From NCBI GenBank assembly GCA_010093705.1, contig MU006094.1, forward strand, positions 1,153,550-1,217,549: a DNA stretch of 64,000 nt. Direction: 5' to 3'. A model generated the notes under the pieces. It worked only from the letters and a program-made list of their open reading frames with translations, searched no databases and was not told the DNA's origin. A program made the position numbers and the translations under genes. The stretch is from Patellaria atrata CBS 101060. Its lineage: Eukaryota > Ascomycota > Dothideomycetes > Patellariales > Patellariaceae. Below, in pieces: positions 22,146-35,500 of this stretch. Each line of letters begins with the position of its first letter. Position 1 is the stretch's first letter.

Positions 22146-25100
22146 TGTTCAAGTCATTTTTGCTTGGACGGTTTACGCCGCACGGTTAAGACTCCAACAA
22201 CGTTTCAATTTTAATTATACATGCGAGGCCCTTTTAGCGGTCATCGATTATGATGGTGATCTGTACCAAGTTGTCGCATGAATGATCATCAGCATCACGA
22301 AGAGCACAAAGAGTGGATAAATGATAGTACCGTAAATGAGAAAATCAGAAAGACGGAAAGTCCTCACATCCCTCTATCTCCCTTTTCCTTCTCCACGCTC
22401 CTAGCCAAATTAAACTTTGGTGCGAGTAGTCCCACCAAATGCACCTCTCCCCCAATGCGAGGGCAAATTGACTAGGTTAAGAGTTGTTCTAGTTAGACAA
22501 TCTGTCGGATCATGGTAACCTCCAAACCTGACCGCACCTCTCAGAGTAATCAGCATCCCTTCGTATGTGTGACTCAACTGGAGTTTTTCTCCTACCAGAT
22601 TGATGGGATGATCAGATATTATGTTCCGGACTACTGCCAGACGTTGCGAGGAGTCTTTTAGTTTGACCGTCTCGCAAAGCTTCGCCTCTTTACAAATGGT
22701 ATTGATCTGGTCTTATACTTGACAAACTATCTCTCTTGTATCCCATTAGCTTCCTTACTTAGGTTGTAAACCAGTCTGACGGTTAGCCGGGCGAGTTATT
22801 GAACCGCGGTAAGGCCATCCTGAGTTCCGGACGCTTCGGTGATCGCAGAGAGGGTAACTGGGTCCGAGAGAAACGGAGGACTGGTGGATCCCTGAGATAT
22901 AACAGCTTTCGTCCCCAGAGGAACTGTAGGTGGGAGCCAGACTGGAATAAAGTCGTGCTCTACAAAGGGAACATATTCGGAAACTGAACAATGGGATTGT
23001 TACGGGGCGATCGGTTCCTTCAAGTTGGTGGAGCCGCTAAGTAAAGGTCCTTAGAGCTTCGGACACCCATTCATTGATATGTGGAATCGATAAATATTCC
23101 AATCTCTTACTAAAGTAGGTTCTGGACTATTCTATTGTAGACCCCTATTAGGGGAGCCTGCTAACGCCGACTGATTGATAGGCTAAAATGAGATCATGTG
23201 CGTAGATAGTTGTCTGTGGGGTTATCCATTGACTACTCCTACAACCTGACCGTTTGCATAGCCAAGCGATTTGTGGCCCGAAAAGTGGTTTGTGACCGTT
23301 CGGAAAGTGTTTCTGAAGTGGTCTAATATGGTAAAAAGCTGGCTATGCGGATGAATTATCTGTAAAATTAGGTTATTTATTTAGAATGGAATTGTCTGTA
23401 CGGTCTGGTGACTGGAACAGTGAATTATTCGCACAGTTGAAGTACAGGTAAAGCTAATCACTTTGTACCAATACTCCAACCGGATAAATATTCAATCAGT
23501 CAGAAATTTATTTTTTGATACTGATCATATTCCCTTAGACGATATGTGGCAAGACGGGAAAGTTATAGATAAAAATATGCACTTTTTGGCCAGATGTACA
23601 GCATAGAACCACTGGAGAAGTTCCGATATGATCGGGCAGAAGAAGGAAAGACGTCCCGTGCGGGATGCGTCTTTGTATTATGCTGCATGTTTAAAGCTGC
23701 ACAGATAGAGAAGCAAAGAGATTAGACTGCACGGAAGTCTTTCCAGTTATGGAAGGAAAGTGGTGGAGATCGGGACCTATCCTGAGAGCTAGACAGATAC
23801 GCATACAGAACGATTGGAAACCCAAAATTGGACCCTTCGTGGCGGCTCTCCGATGAAAGTGCACTCATGGGAACCAGCTCCCGCAGCGAGGTAAGTATAG
23901 ATTCGTATTTGTAGTTAGCAAGCTGAGATGTTTCAAGGGAGCCGAATATGGACAGATCTAACGTGGCGTCGGTGGAAGAGGGGGGGGGGATCTGTCTACC
24001 AATAACGACATCGAATACTGCATATTTTTGACGAGTATTTCCCAAGAGATCCCGTAAGGCCTGTTTATCTGCACGGTAGAAAAGGAGTGACAAGGGATAT
24101 AGTTTTATCCCGGACTTTTTCGGTATTTCCTGGGACGGGCGAGAGGTGGAGACCGTCCTCCTAGTGATGCGAAAGGGAGCGTATCAGGCCCCTGAAGTCA
24201 AAAAGGTAGCGAATTCTGGTGCCTGATTGGATGTGCTAAGAAATAGGAACATGGGATACAGCGAGGATGTTAGAGGGAGGTTCCCTGGTTGTTGGTTACG
24301 AAGGAGATCCAAGGTGGAAGTTTAGATCTAGCGCTACGATATCAGCCGTGCGAACCAAGACACGGGGTCAACACGGAGTCGCAAACTTGACACCATCAAA
24401 ACAGTGTGAGTAGTTTTGTGAGGTGCGGTAGAATTGTATATTTCAAGAGAAGAACGACTGACAGCACAGGTTCTCTGATATTACGATCGTCATTTTCGGA
24501 AAATTTGATCGTTCAGCAATGTGCACGGCAGATCAACGTTCACGTTCGGGTCTCGGATATCTACATGGATTGGAGACGATCGAGCAAAATTCTCCTTCTG
24601 CTGTTCCGCACGCTAGCGCTTGGTAAACACATACTTGTCGGATCCGTGGCTTGTAATTGAATCAAACTAATACATTTGATGAGAAATTGAAGAGATATGG
24701 ATGAAGCGGTACGCCTCTTTGGATTTCTCAACAATCCAAGATGATGACACGGCAAGGAGAATCCTTCATCCTGAGATTTCAAGTAAGATAAACTCCATGC
24801 ATGCCAGGTTGAGCGAAGATCATACTGCATGCGGGCCGCATCATTCATAGAACGCCATATGCCATCACTTTGCGTCTCCAACGACAGCTGGAAGTTTCTA
24901 AGGAAACATTTTTGCCTATTCTCCGAATTCTGCCGTCAAGTTGAAAAGGGATAGTTTCGAGCAGGTACTTTATAGTTCACAGTAGTATAGCGTTCCACAT
25001 GAACCGTTTCGATGTATAATAATACAGCATTTTATGGACAACGGCGTGTTTCCCAGGCGGATAAAACGAAGAACAAGGACCAGATTTGTCATGGCTAGCA

Positions 25101-26309
25101 GCCCACAAGCAAGCCTAAGAAAGGGGGCATAAACCGGCCTTTGCAGCCCCTGTCCACACCCCTTTTGGGCCTTTCCTGAACCCGGAAGGCGTAAGGGGGC
25201 GTATCTTTTGCAGATCGCACTAAGCTCCTCGCTTGGCTCCTTGTTGAACGCAAAATCAACCTCCACCCATCCTGCTGAATCCCATCATCCCTCCGAATTA
25301 GAAAAACAAATTAGTTTCATTTCCGGCCAATACACGTCCAGCGTCAACGCCTTACACCACAACATTTGTTCAGATCCCTTGGAAATGCATGCTTGGTGCA
25401 ACTTGCACTTAAGCCACCGGCCTACGGGCCAGCTGGACTGCTGGAGAACGACGCATGGCTCTCAATTCATTGCGTAACCTTTTAGAGAGTGGATGGCTTG
25501 GTTTCTGGCCTCCTGGATTCAGCTGCTCAGCGCCGTCTCGCGCCTCTCGCATGGCTAAGAGGCACATGAAAACGTGAGGTGTTGAAACTAAAGTATGAAG
25601 CTACTTCTAGTAACAGAACGATATGGCAGAGCTAAAATACAGATAGAATGCGATTAGCTTGCAGTAGTTCCACCTGTTCCCTCGTCAGACTGACTCGTAT
25701 GCACCGGAGATTCACCCGGTTACTAGGATGTCAGATCTGGAGTAAACATCTTGGCAAGCCAGATATGCACCCACATGGATTTCACCCGCCTTCTAGGTAG
25801 GGCACGGTCTCTGCGTCACTATCAAGAGGAAGGTGGGAGAAGCAGATACGAAAGCTTTTCTTCTGTTGACAGTTAAATTCCATTCCATAGCGTCTCCCAT
25901 AAACCCTATTACGAGGTGGAAAAACTAGGAGTTATATACTTTGTTTCCTCCCATTGTTGTACCTTGTTTTTCAGCCGTCTTCTTTCCTACTTAGTCTAGT
26001 TCATCAGTCGTAACTTTTGTCTCGCCTCATCTGCTACTTGTAGTGAACCGTTCGCTAACTACTTTAACCCTTTCACGGAGGACGTGTCGAATTGCTCAAT
26101 CTTAGTTCTCGTGGCGTGCTCTAGTCTTTATCTCCGCGTAGATATATCCCCTCTATAATTGGATTATATTTCATCTTTCGCTCCCCGTATTCCAGAGATC
26201 GGCTCTTGTTATTCCTTTTCGAACTTAGAGAAGAAAAGACACTCGTAAATCTCGTCCAATTCAATAGTCACTCCTTTCGCATTTGGTCTTCGAACAAAAA
26301 AGTTTTAAA
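22146..26309. other. Gene-poor 4-kb interval
   Basis: Only short ORFs occur (for example 23722-24093 minus and 25208-25477 plus). I see no conserved motif and no splice continuity. A perfect-stem hairpin lies at 23647-23674. The right end (about 25,900-26,309) is pyrimidine-rich and is probably the promoter and 5' UTR of the RAX1-like gene. Confidence 0.45.
23647..23674. other. Hairpin (nested inverted repeat)
   Basis: AAAGACG pairs with CGTCTTT at the outside and TCCCG pairs with CGGGA inside, separated by TG on each side of the inner right arm. This is a 28-nt stem-loop in otherwise featureless sequence. Confidence 0.6.
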
Positions 26310-27711
26310 ATGGTTCTTCCACTCACCTACCGAAGGCCATCCTACGTACCTTCTTCACGAGGATCAGTCAATGGCACGGACAAACAAAAATCTATCAATG
26401 AGTCTATCTCCTCTGCTAATTCATGTATGTCCAATGGAATTCCAGAGGCACTTTCGTTCGACAGAATCATAAATGGTGGTGTATGCCCGGTAGGTTTACC
26501 AATTTATCAATCCCAATTGAATGTAAAGCTAACCCATACTGTTGCAGCCTCTTACTATCCGTGACTTTATGAATTACCTCAAGTACATCGAGCTCTCTGC
26601 AGAAAACCTACAGTTTTACCTTTGGCACCGTGACTACACGAAACGCTTTGCGGCACTACCAGAAAACGAGCAGGTGCTTTCAAAAGAGTGGACCATTGAA
26701 CAAGCCGAAGCAGAAGCACATGCAGCGCAATCCAATGCCAGCAAGAAGAAACTCAGCCCTACAGTAGCTACAGTATTCAAAGGCACCGATTTTGACCCCA
26801 CGGCAAAACATTATGATTCGGAGAAGTCGAATCCATTCTACACTCCTCCGGCGAGCTCAGAGGGCCAACGCAAGAATTCCGAGGTCTCTTCTCTCTCTTC
26901 CAAAGCTGATAGTGGCTGGCAATCGTCTAAAGCTGCCCATTCCCGTAAAGCTGGAGAAGTCTTTGAAGAAGCCGGCCTCAAGTGGCAACCTTTCACCGTC
27001 CAACCTTATCGTGAAGAAATCTCCCGTATAATCATGATCTACATCGCAGAAGGCGCTCCCCGCCAACTCAACCTCTCAGCCCGCGAACGCGCCGCCCTTC
27101 TTCACGCTCTGGAGGTCACAACCCACCCCAGCGCTTTCCGGGACGTAGTAGCCACGGTAGAGTGGTCCCTCCGCTGCCAGTCCCATCCTAACTTCATCCG
27201 ATGGACCATCTGTAACGGCAATCGTCCTCGTGTCATCTTCGCCCGCGGTCTTGGCGTTACTACCATCCTCCTCTCACTCGTGGCCATCGTACTCCTCACA
27301 CTCAGTAATGCCGGAAGAGGTTGGCGCGTTATCCCCTTTGTAGGGTTCTTCATCGGTATCTCAACACTCATTGCGGCCTGGAAGGGTATGTGCATTGTCC
27401 TCCACGGAATGCATCACCGTCATCTGCGACCGTGGGAGCTGTTCGCGTCAGACGATGAGGTGGAGGAGGTGGAAATCGACGGCACCCGGGAGAGCTTGGA
27501 GAGCAATAGCTTTGAAGATGAGCCGTGGGTGGCTAAGTACGAGAAGAGAAACATCATTCGCAAAGTCTTCGATCGGGAAGTCTGGATCCAAGAACCGGCG
27601 CTTCGACAGGTCCAGGATACCATTTTCGTACAGGCGCTTATCGGTGCTTTTGTTGTCTCTGCTATTATTGTGGGTATCTTTTGTGCGGTGCCGCATGGGA
27701 GGTTCTTTTGA
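26310..27711 (+). CDS. RAX1-like RGS-domain membrane protein
   Basis: Two exons, 26310-26489 and 26548-27711, joined by a 58-nt intron; 1344 nt, 447 aa. The RGS-like region starts right after the intron with TIRDFMNYLKYIELSAENLQ and continues to about residue 285 with an inserted Ser/Lys-rich loop. Three hydrophobic segments follow (about residues 292-312, 318-342 and 420-442); an acidic stretch (DDEVEEVEIDG) lies between the second and third. RGS plus three C-terminal TM segments is the arrangement of yeast Rax1 (bud-site selection) and Aspergillus Rax1 (growth and stress). Whether it has GTPase-activating activity cannot be told. Confidence 0.85.
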
Positions 27712-28732
27712 TTCCGTTTTGTTTGGTTCACGGTACTGGGATGACTAGGGCATATTTGGGATACCCCTTCGAAATTCGTTTGTTTGGCTAGGGATGGGGA
27801 ATATGTAATGTTTTATGCTTACATCGTTGTCGGTTCTGGTAATATCTTCCTCTATTCTGCCACGTCTAATTGTCTTTTCGAGCTCGCATTGGAAGTTTTC
27901 GAACTCCATGGCTTCTCGGGATTGCACTTGTCTCGTTTAGAAAGTTTTCTTTGTATATATAAACATTTTTACTCGCTAGTCTAAGGTTGACATGCATTTT
28001 TCTTTATCAATCTGTCTCGTTCAATTATTTCTTGTTATGTAAATATTTCGTACAATCCAGTCTAAGGTTGACATCCTATTTTACTTCATACTTGCTGTAC
28101 TGTACAGTACAAGAATGTACATACTCCACTCATGCCAAAAGTGATTTAGTTTAAACTATCTTAGTATTGAATCAATGAAATAATGCCGGTCTTCTGTATA
28201 TTTAGTTGTTTTGTACAGCTTACACGTTCGTATAAGCCCAGTCGTATCTTTTAGTGTCGATGTGTCGTACAGTTCCTATTCCGTACCATCCCCCCGTTCC
28301 ATACACTCGTTCCATACATTTCCCTCAATCTGTACAGTCCTCTCAATTCATTCAACTCCGTCCAAATTTTTCAGTCAGCCTTGATCAGTCCACCCACATC
28401 GGCGAGCACGTTACCGTTAGGTTTACTGATCTCCTATGGCACCTTGTGCGTCTTGACCGTTCTAATATCTGACCACACGTTTCACGACGACGACAGCGTA
28501 CTAAAGACAAAAGATATTGCAGATTTAACGATCCGGTTCGATAACAACAGCCTATCCCACCCCAGCCATCTAACACAAAACGAAAAGAACTCCATGAATC
28601 TGTAAGTTGTTGCGAACCCGTCGCATAATGATCCCATCATATCCGATATCATCCCACGATTTCCCAAGTGCACATCCCTCCCTAACGAACAAAGAAAAAC
28701 ACTAACCCCCTAATAACCCCATCCAGCAGTCC
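27712..28732. other. Convergent intergenic region
   Basis: No gene seen. A 16-mer AGTCTAAGGTTGACAT occurs twice (about 27977-27992 and 28058-28073), and CTGTACTGTACAGTAC lies near 28095-28110. Confidence 0.5.
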
Positions 28733-30737
28733 CTAAATCAAACCCCCCTCAACGCCCCCCTCTCCAACCAACCCCTCACGGACTCTAATCTCCCCCACCT
28801 CCCTAACATCCTCCCTCTCCCTCCCCGCACACCTCCCAACCCACTCTCTCAAACCCCTCTCGCCCCTCTCCTCCCCTTCAAACCTCACCAAACAAGGACA
28901 ACCCCCCATCCGTGCACTCGCCTTCAAAACCGCCAAAAGCGCCGTCTCAAGTAACTTATTCTCCCTTTCCAACGCCTCGACTCTCTTCTCCAACTCCTTT
29001 CCTTCCGTCACTTGAACCCTGTGCGCAAGATGCGGCAGCGCATGCACGCCCTCCCCCCTCAGCACGCGCGGGACGGGATAACCCGCCGTAGCGACCGGTT
29101 TGCGCTGTGTGCTTTTCGCCGGCACGGAAGGAGGGTACAGCGGGAGGGGGAGGTGTGGGGGTCTCCTCGTCGAGGACGGAACGAAATGCTCTCGCTTGGG
29201 CGGGAGCTCGAGGGGACTGACTGCGGGGCCGGGACCGTGTGTTAAGCTGAGGGGTGGGTTTACACCTGCCCCTACGCCCATACCCATACCGCTAGCGTCG
29301 TTCCCCCTCCCGATAACAGTGATCTCGTCAACATCCACATCAACATCCACACTCCCTTCACTCGTCTCATCCCCTGAAACCGGGGGCGTGTGCTCTGGCC
29401 GTATCGCGATAGCGATGGGTCGGGAATTCCGCTTCAGAACCAACCGCGCCGGACGCCTGACATTCCTTCCACGCACCACGGGGACGGACTCCGCAACCAG
29501 CATGATGGGACTCAGTGCCATGGTCCCCCCGGAGGAGGGCGTATACCCCGTCCCACCGATGAAGGGGGCCGAGGGGACCGGTGGCGGCGGAGAAAGCTGC
29601 GAGTACAGTCCCGTTGAGGAGGTGGTGGCGGGGGATACGGTGATGGGGTGAGGTGTCGGCGGGTGCGGGTGCGGTTTTGATTCGTTTTGAAGGTGGCGAG
29701 TGTGCAGAAGTTCGTCTATGCTGGGGGCGGGGCGCTGGAGGTCACGGAGTTTGCGGGCTCGGGTCTTGTCTGCGCGGTGCGAGATCGTGGGGCTGGGCGC
29801 GCGGGTTGAGGGTTGCCGCGTCGGTGGAAGATCCTTTGTTGTGTTGAGTTTGGGGATCACAGAGTCGGTGCGCGTGTGGGGTTCCGATGGGGAGATGGAG
29901 GCGGGTGGGGTCGGGAAGTCGGACATCGAAGCTGTGGTTTGGCCGGCGGAGGATTCGGGGGAGATGAGGGAGTCAGGTTTCGGGGGTGGTTGGGGTCGGA
30001 GGTCGGCTTCGGGACGCATGATTGGTGTTTCGCTGATGTCGGCGTGATCGGAGGGTTGGGGGGGGTGGAGTCGGTTTTCTAGTGCTGCTATTGTGCTGAC
30101 GCTGTCAGGAGGGTTACTGGATAACGCCGTATGAACCGTCGTTGCGGTACCGATATATTCTCTTGTGGGTTTGGTGTCGATGACAACAGCAGCTACCGTT
30201 GTTTCCTTTTGCAGAGCTGTGGTAGTAGTGGTAACGCAAATCTCCTTATCATTAATCGTGATATCGGAGGCTTTTCCAGTCACAGCTTTATGCGGTACGA
30301 TCAACTCAGTATGGTTCACAATCGGTTTTTGCTTGACATCCAGCGCTTTGATCTTCCGGACCTCTAAGTCTTCATTTTGCGATTTAATCCAGGTGTCAAA
30401 CTCCTCTGTTCCAATTGGAACCGGGGAATAGTGCGCTGAAGTCCTATATCTTTGGTTGCGCTCTGTAGACCGTCGACGGAACTCTCGAAGTGCGTTTTTC
30501 TCCAGGGTCTCCTGATCATTGGTGATTATTTGGAGATATTTCTTTCCTGTACTTAAATGAGCAGTGAATTCAATGTAGATCTCTTGGCAAACTTTACCTG
30601 TGACGGAGGTCTTTTGGAGGACTGCATCAGAGGGTTTCCCAGAATTCGAAATTAGCGTATTTCGTCTCGAGTCTCCGTAATTACTACTTCTCGTTAGTAA
30701 TTCTAATTAATTTGGTCGTATATAACTTTTTGCGCAT
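28733..30737 (-). CDS. Proline-rich protein with C-terminal coiled coil, function unknown
   Basis: Best model: exons 30737-30727 (11 nt), 30683-30600 and 30548-28733; 1911 nt, 636 aa. The second junction (51-nt intron) is firm. The first exon is a guess supported by a perfect TACTAAC branch site, an AG at the right distance and frame closure, but its donor GTTATA is unusual. The N-terminus is charged (KNALREFRRRSTERNQRYR). The middle is long, disordered and Pro/Ser/Thr-rich. A leucine-zipper-like coiled coil (ELEKRVEALERENKLLETAL) lies around residues 540-560, followed by a Cys-containing segment (MGGCPCLVRF). I do not recognise a family. The stretch VDVDVDVDE is a small acidic repeat. Confidence 0.65.
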
Positions 30738-30752
30738 TCTTAACTAACGATT

Positions 30753-31316
30753 TCAAGATGGAGTGTTGGCATACCTTGCTGCTGATGTAGTCCGTGAACC
30801 TAAACCTCTCCTCGAAGCAGACCTGAAGAACCTAAAAGCACTCTTATGCTTCAACTTCCTGACTGGACTCTCTGGTTCAGCGTCCCTTGGTGGGCCTGTA
30901 TGCTTAAGAAAATACGCCATGTCGAATGAGGCGTTGTCCTTGGGCAGTCTGAGAAAATCATCCATAGTAGAACTCGACACAAGGGTTCTTCCAGCCGTTG
31001 ATTTGCTCAGGGAGTAATAGTAGCAAACAGGCTCGTGATTAGAGAGAGTAGGCTTCCAAGAGTGACGTCGACGATACTCTCTCCTAGATATCGCTGTTCG
31101 AATATCAGAAGCAGAAGAAACAGAACTGCAAAATGATCTCCGAGGTCGGGTTTGTCGTTCCAACTGCCCATTCACACGTCCACACAAAGGGTCGACATAA
31201 AAGTCTTCGTGCCAAAAGGTTGAAGAAAACGAACTACGGTCCTCTCTCTCAAAACCGCGGGGGGTGTGGTTGAGAAAAGGCGGATGCCGACGTTGGGGGC
31301 GGTTGGCCGGCCGCAT
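30753..31316 (-). CDS. Hypothetical fungal protein (model uncertain)
   Basis: An open frame of 187 codons ends 16 bp before the presumed start of the coiled-coil gene on the same strand. The C-terminal part (TMDDFLRLPKDNASFDMAYF, then LKHTGPP, then a basic tail) looks like real coding. The N-terminal part is doubtful. Another minus-strand frame at 31645-31172 overlaps it and contains GIRLFSTTPPAVLRERT, which resembles the end of a mitochondrial presequence. A single spliced gene using the upstream frame first and this frame last is possible, but I could not fix the junction. No function is proposed. Confidence 0.4.
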   Translation of the reverse strand: MRPANRPQRRHPPFLNHTPRGFEREDRSSFSSTFWHEDFYVDPLCGRVNGQLERQTRPRRSFCSSVSSASDIRTAISRREYRRRHSWKPTLSNHEPVCYYYSLSKSTAGRTLVSSSTMDDFLRLPKDNASFDMAYFLKHTGPPRDAEPESPVRKLKHKSAFRFFRSASRRGLGSRTTSAARYANTPS

Positions 31317-31645
31317 TGACTTGTTTGATATTCACTCGTATCGCGGGATTTTACAGGGCCGTTGGTTGGAACTAAGAAGGGATGGTTTGCTGACGGAGCT
31401 CCGAGCTGAAGGGAAACGAAAGTGCACGTTGAATCTGCCAGACGAGTATAAAGCTTCCGGGGATTGGGACGGTTTGGGGAACCTGGTCGGTCTTTTGTTA
31501 TCCTCCATCTGGGATAGGAGATCGAAGGCTTTATTGGACTAAACTGTCTTCTGCACCCTATTCCAGCCATTCTAAAAGCCTCTTTTAGGCGTTGTGCAGT
31601 ATTTCTTGTTGACAGAGAAGCGTGGAAGTGGAGAGGTTGCATCAA

Positions 31646-32524
31646 TACGGTGGTTGTTATACAAAGTTCCTAGATAGGTCTAGTATGAGGCTGGGATAAT
31701 CGGAGACTTCATCCATCGTCGACGCAAGGGACGATCTCTTGGATACATTGCAGATCAAAGTTACCCCACGGAAACATTCTTGATAGATTATATTTATACG
31801 AGAACTTCATGAAACAACAGCGTACACACGTGGCTGACGCAGAACTAGAACTAGAACTGGATCGCCGAAGCTTCCCCACAAGTTTATCAGCTTTCTTAAC
31901 ATTTCTTGGAGAAAGTGCTTCTATCAGATACTCCCCGACGTGGGTCTACTAAAGGTTTCATGTACAATGACACCGCATAGAAGGATTGGGGTATTCTAAT
32001 AATGTTCCGCGATACGATGTTTGTGCTGATATTGGACTGTACAGAGTACGTACAACCTGTCCTGTCCTGTACCTGTGCCTGTACTGTACTGTGCTCAGGC
32101 AATAACCCGAGAACTAACAATCGGGAGGAGATAGCTTCATCTTCGTGTCGCAGTACTTACCACTGGAAGACGGATATTAGGTACCACATGCAACGAGCAT
32201 CGAATGTAGTAAAGCGCAGCAAGATTGGGCATGGAGACCAAAAAGGTGGAAATCCAAACCTGAGTTTTAGTTTGCTGCTGCAATAACTGCAAAAGGTATC
32301 CTGCTATCCGACTTGCCTCCAGACTACTCGTCAAAGCCGAAGGCAATCATCATCACCCAGGATTACCGATGAATATCTACTGTACAAGATCGCTTGAATT
32401 GCTGAAAATACGCCACCAAGTGTACTTTTACAACCCTCTTGAAAATGCACACCCAACTCCATTTCAATGCATGTTCCCGGAGCCGTCGGTGACACGATCC
32501 GACAGTACATAAACCCTGCAAAGT
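31646..32524. other. Intergenic region with CTGTAC-rich segment
   Basis: No gene seen. At 32037-32098 a run of CTGTAC/CCTGT/GTACTGTAC units forms an irregular repeat. Confidence 0.5.
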
Positions 32525-35500
32525 CTATTCCGGTTTCGGTTTCTTCGGTCTGTTCGACGGTAGGAAAGGGTCAACCGGTTTCTTGCGTTTTGGGGGGAGG
32601 GGGCCTCTTGGGGGTGCGTAACCATTACCAGAATCTGCTGAAGGACCAGTACCATTTTTTGTCTTGACATTTACTCCGTTCTTAATATGTGCTTCTTCCT
32701 TGAACTCAACATCTTTTGTCTCATATTCCCTCTCCTTCACTTTTGCAGAGTCCGAGTGTGGAGTTGACGTGCGACTCGTCTGGCTCCGACTAGACTCATT
32801 TTCGGAGAAGACATCTTTCATTTCAACATCTTCATCACCGTTACCTATCTCCATCTTGCCATTATAATCATGCCCGTAAGAAATTGGACTGGAAATTCTA
32901 CTTCCTGGTTCGGATTTAATGGCCTTGGGCGGGGCGTTATGTACGGCCCTGGACGGTGCCTTGAGCATTTGCAGAACATTGCCATCTGTGTAACGCCCAC
33001 GTTGCCTAGCATCATCAACCAGCTTCTTCCAGAACTCTCCTCGACCAAGTGACTGAGAATTTCCCAGGACCCACAGAGACGACTTTGCACGAGTGAGACC
33101 CACGTTCATTCGGCGGATATCCTGCAGGAAACCTATACCTCCTGCTGGTGAAGCCCGAACACAAGAGAATATAATAATTTCACTCTCTCGACCTTGGAAA
33201 GCGTCGGTGGTATTGAACTCCACATTATCGAGAATGGTCTGACCATACTTTCGTGAAAATCGATCTTTGAGCTCGCGCAGTTGGCTCTTATAAGGTGTGA
33301 TTATGCCGATCTTGTTCTTAAAATCGAACGTCTTGAAATCAGTCATTAGACGTTCAAATAGTGACAACGCAACGTCAATTTCAGCATAATTGACGAGAGA
33401 ATGTCCCCTCGGAGCAGCTTGATGCTGGCCTTGGACATCGAAGAAGCGATAAGGACCAAGTAATTCTGTCAAGTGCCATGGTTTGTGTCTCAAACCTGCC
33501 ATATTATCACCATCCAGAAGTTTTCCATCGTAGAATGTTTGACTAGGGAAAGAACTGATTTCTGGATGCATACGATACTGGGTATCGAGTAAATGGACAT
33601 CGTCCGGGTGATTACCCTGCATACGTACAAATAAACTTTGTTCGTATTGGAATCGCGCAGCTTCTTTGGAAAAGACAGTTGGAGGGAGCTGTTTTGGGTC
33701 GCCAACGAGAATACACTTTGCGCAACCATATTTCAAAGGGATGAGTGCACTCATCTCAACACATTGAGCTGCTTCATCGACAACAACCGACTCGAATTCG
33801 ATGTTGAGGTTTTGGAACATATCATGTCCACTACCGCTGAGTGTGGCACAGATAATGTGCGCTTCATCCAAAACGGATTGTTGCGCCTTTCGCCGATTGA
33901 GATCCGCTTGTCGACTCATCATATTTTCTGCATCCTTTGCAGTGTCAATTTGAGTGCCTAATTGAGCCTTCCTCCTGCGCAACGCATCAAAGTCGTCTTT
34001 CAACTTGGCAGCTGCATCTCCCTTCGTTTCACCCTTGTCGAGTGCTTCGCGGGCCTCGCGGAGCTTCTCGGAAATAAGTTGGTGTTCTTTCATAAGTTTC
34101 TGGGTTTCTTCTCTCTGTTTACTATCCCCTCCAGGCATTGCGTTTAGTTTCGCATTGACAAGCTCATCCAATGTGACATCTATGACGTTCGTGTTCATAG
34201 CATCGCTACGACCAAGACGCACGATGGAAAGCTTTCTATGTTGTCCTCCTAATGTTCTAATGCCCTCTTTGAATCTCATTACGAGCTCATCGACGGCAGC
34301 GTTACTTGGAGCACACACAAGAAGTTTCTTTGGGGGCGCACCGCCTTGAACGCCATGGGTACCGTTGAGCCCTTTGGGTTTCTCGATAATGGTCCCTCTG
34401 TCCCGCAAGGCATCTGTCAATAGAGCGCCAACGATTGCAACGATAGTCTTTGTCTTTCCAGATCCAGGTGGCCTAAGGTTTGTCAGCGGGTAATTACAAT
34501 GTCATAGGAAATTAAATACCCTTGAATAAGCGTGAACGCATCGTTATCCATTGCTGACTTAATCGCTTTGGCTTGCGCTTTGTTTACCTTGTAATTGTTG
34601 ATTAGAGGATCAAGCTGCTTGTCGGAATATTTGAGTAACGGAGACGGTTTAGCCTTAATGATTTCATCGCAAAGATCATAGTACTGTAGACCTAACAGAG
34701 CACCATATTCACGTTCAAGCGGAGTGATCGACTGGATCTTCGCGCCGTTCACTGTAACATTTGGGCTTAAAGAAGATAACAAGGGGTTTCCGGGCATAAC
34801 CCTGTAGATAACCTCAAGATGAGCCTTCTTCCGGTTGATCCTATGAACTCGTGCTAGACAATGTGGCTCATCTGAAGAGTTAGCTGGGGACTTTGCCTTA
34901 GAAAGTAAGATGATGTCTCCATCTGAAATCCCGATCTCTTTGTTCTCAGCGGGAGTCATAGTACTGCCGATTTCCATGAAGGCGTCTACGCTAGATCGAC
35001 TGACTATCTTGATCTCGAATGGCTTAAACGTACTCTCCTCTCTCGCCTTGACAAAACCTTGCCAAGCTTCCAACAGTAGTAGAGGTTGGAACGTATTCTG
35101 GTAATCGAAAGGGGTCCGAAAGCTATTTGGTACTGCGGAGTACATGTCGGGCCGTGAGTCCTGGGGAAAGTCTCCATCGTGGAAATAATCCCAACTAAGG
35201 ATTGATTTGTGTAAGGGAGATAGATCTGGAGCTAGGCGCGCTCGCATATCACGAGCAGTTCTAATTTGCCGCTGCTTCTTGATAGGCATCTGAGGTGCAT
35301 CATGCAGCACCTTCTTGAAGTCTGAACCAACTTTCGAAGGCTTCTTAGGGCCCCTTGCCGGTCCAAATAGCTCACGGTCAAGCTCATCTTCCTCATCCTC
35401 CTCTTCGCTTTCTTCCTCTGACGAGACCATCATTCCCGTACCCTTAGCAGCATGATCTTTACCTCGTACGCCGAGGCCTTGAAGACCAGAACCCTCTTCA

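Noticed and set aside
23722-24093. Minus-strand ORF of 123 codons
   Set aside because: No motif, no conserved-looking start and no introns leading to a longer model. It is isolated in gene-poor sequence.
29100-29651. Plus-strand ORF of 183 codons
   Set aside because: It is the antisense shadow of the Pro-rich coiled-coil protein gene at 28733-30737.
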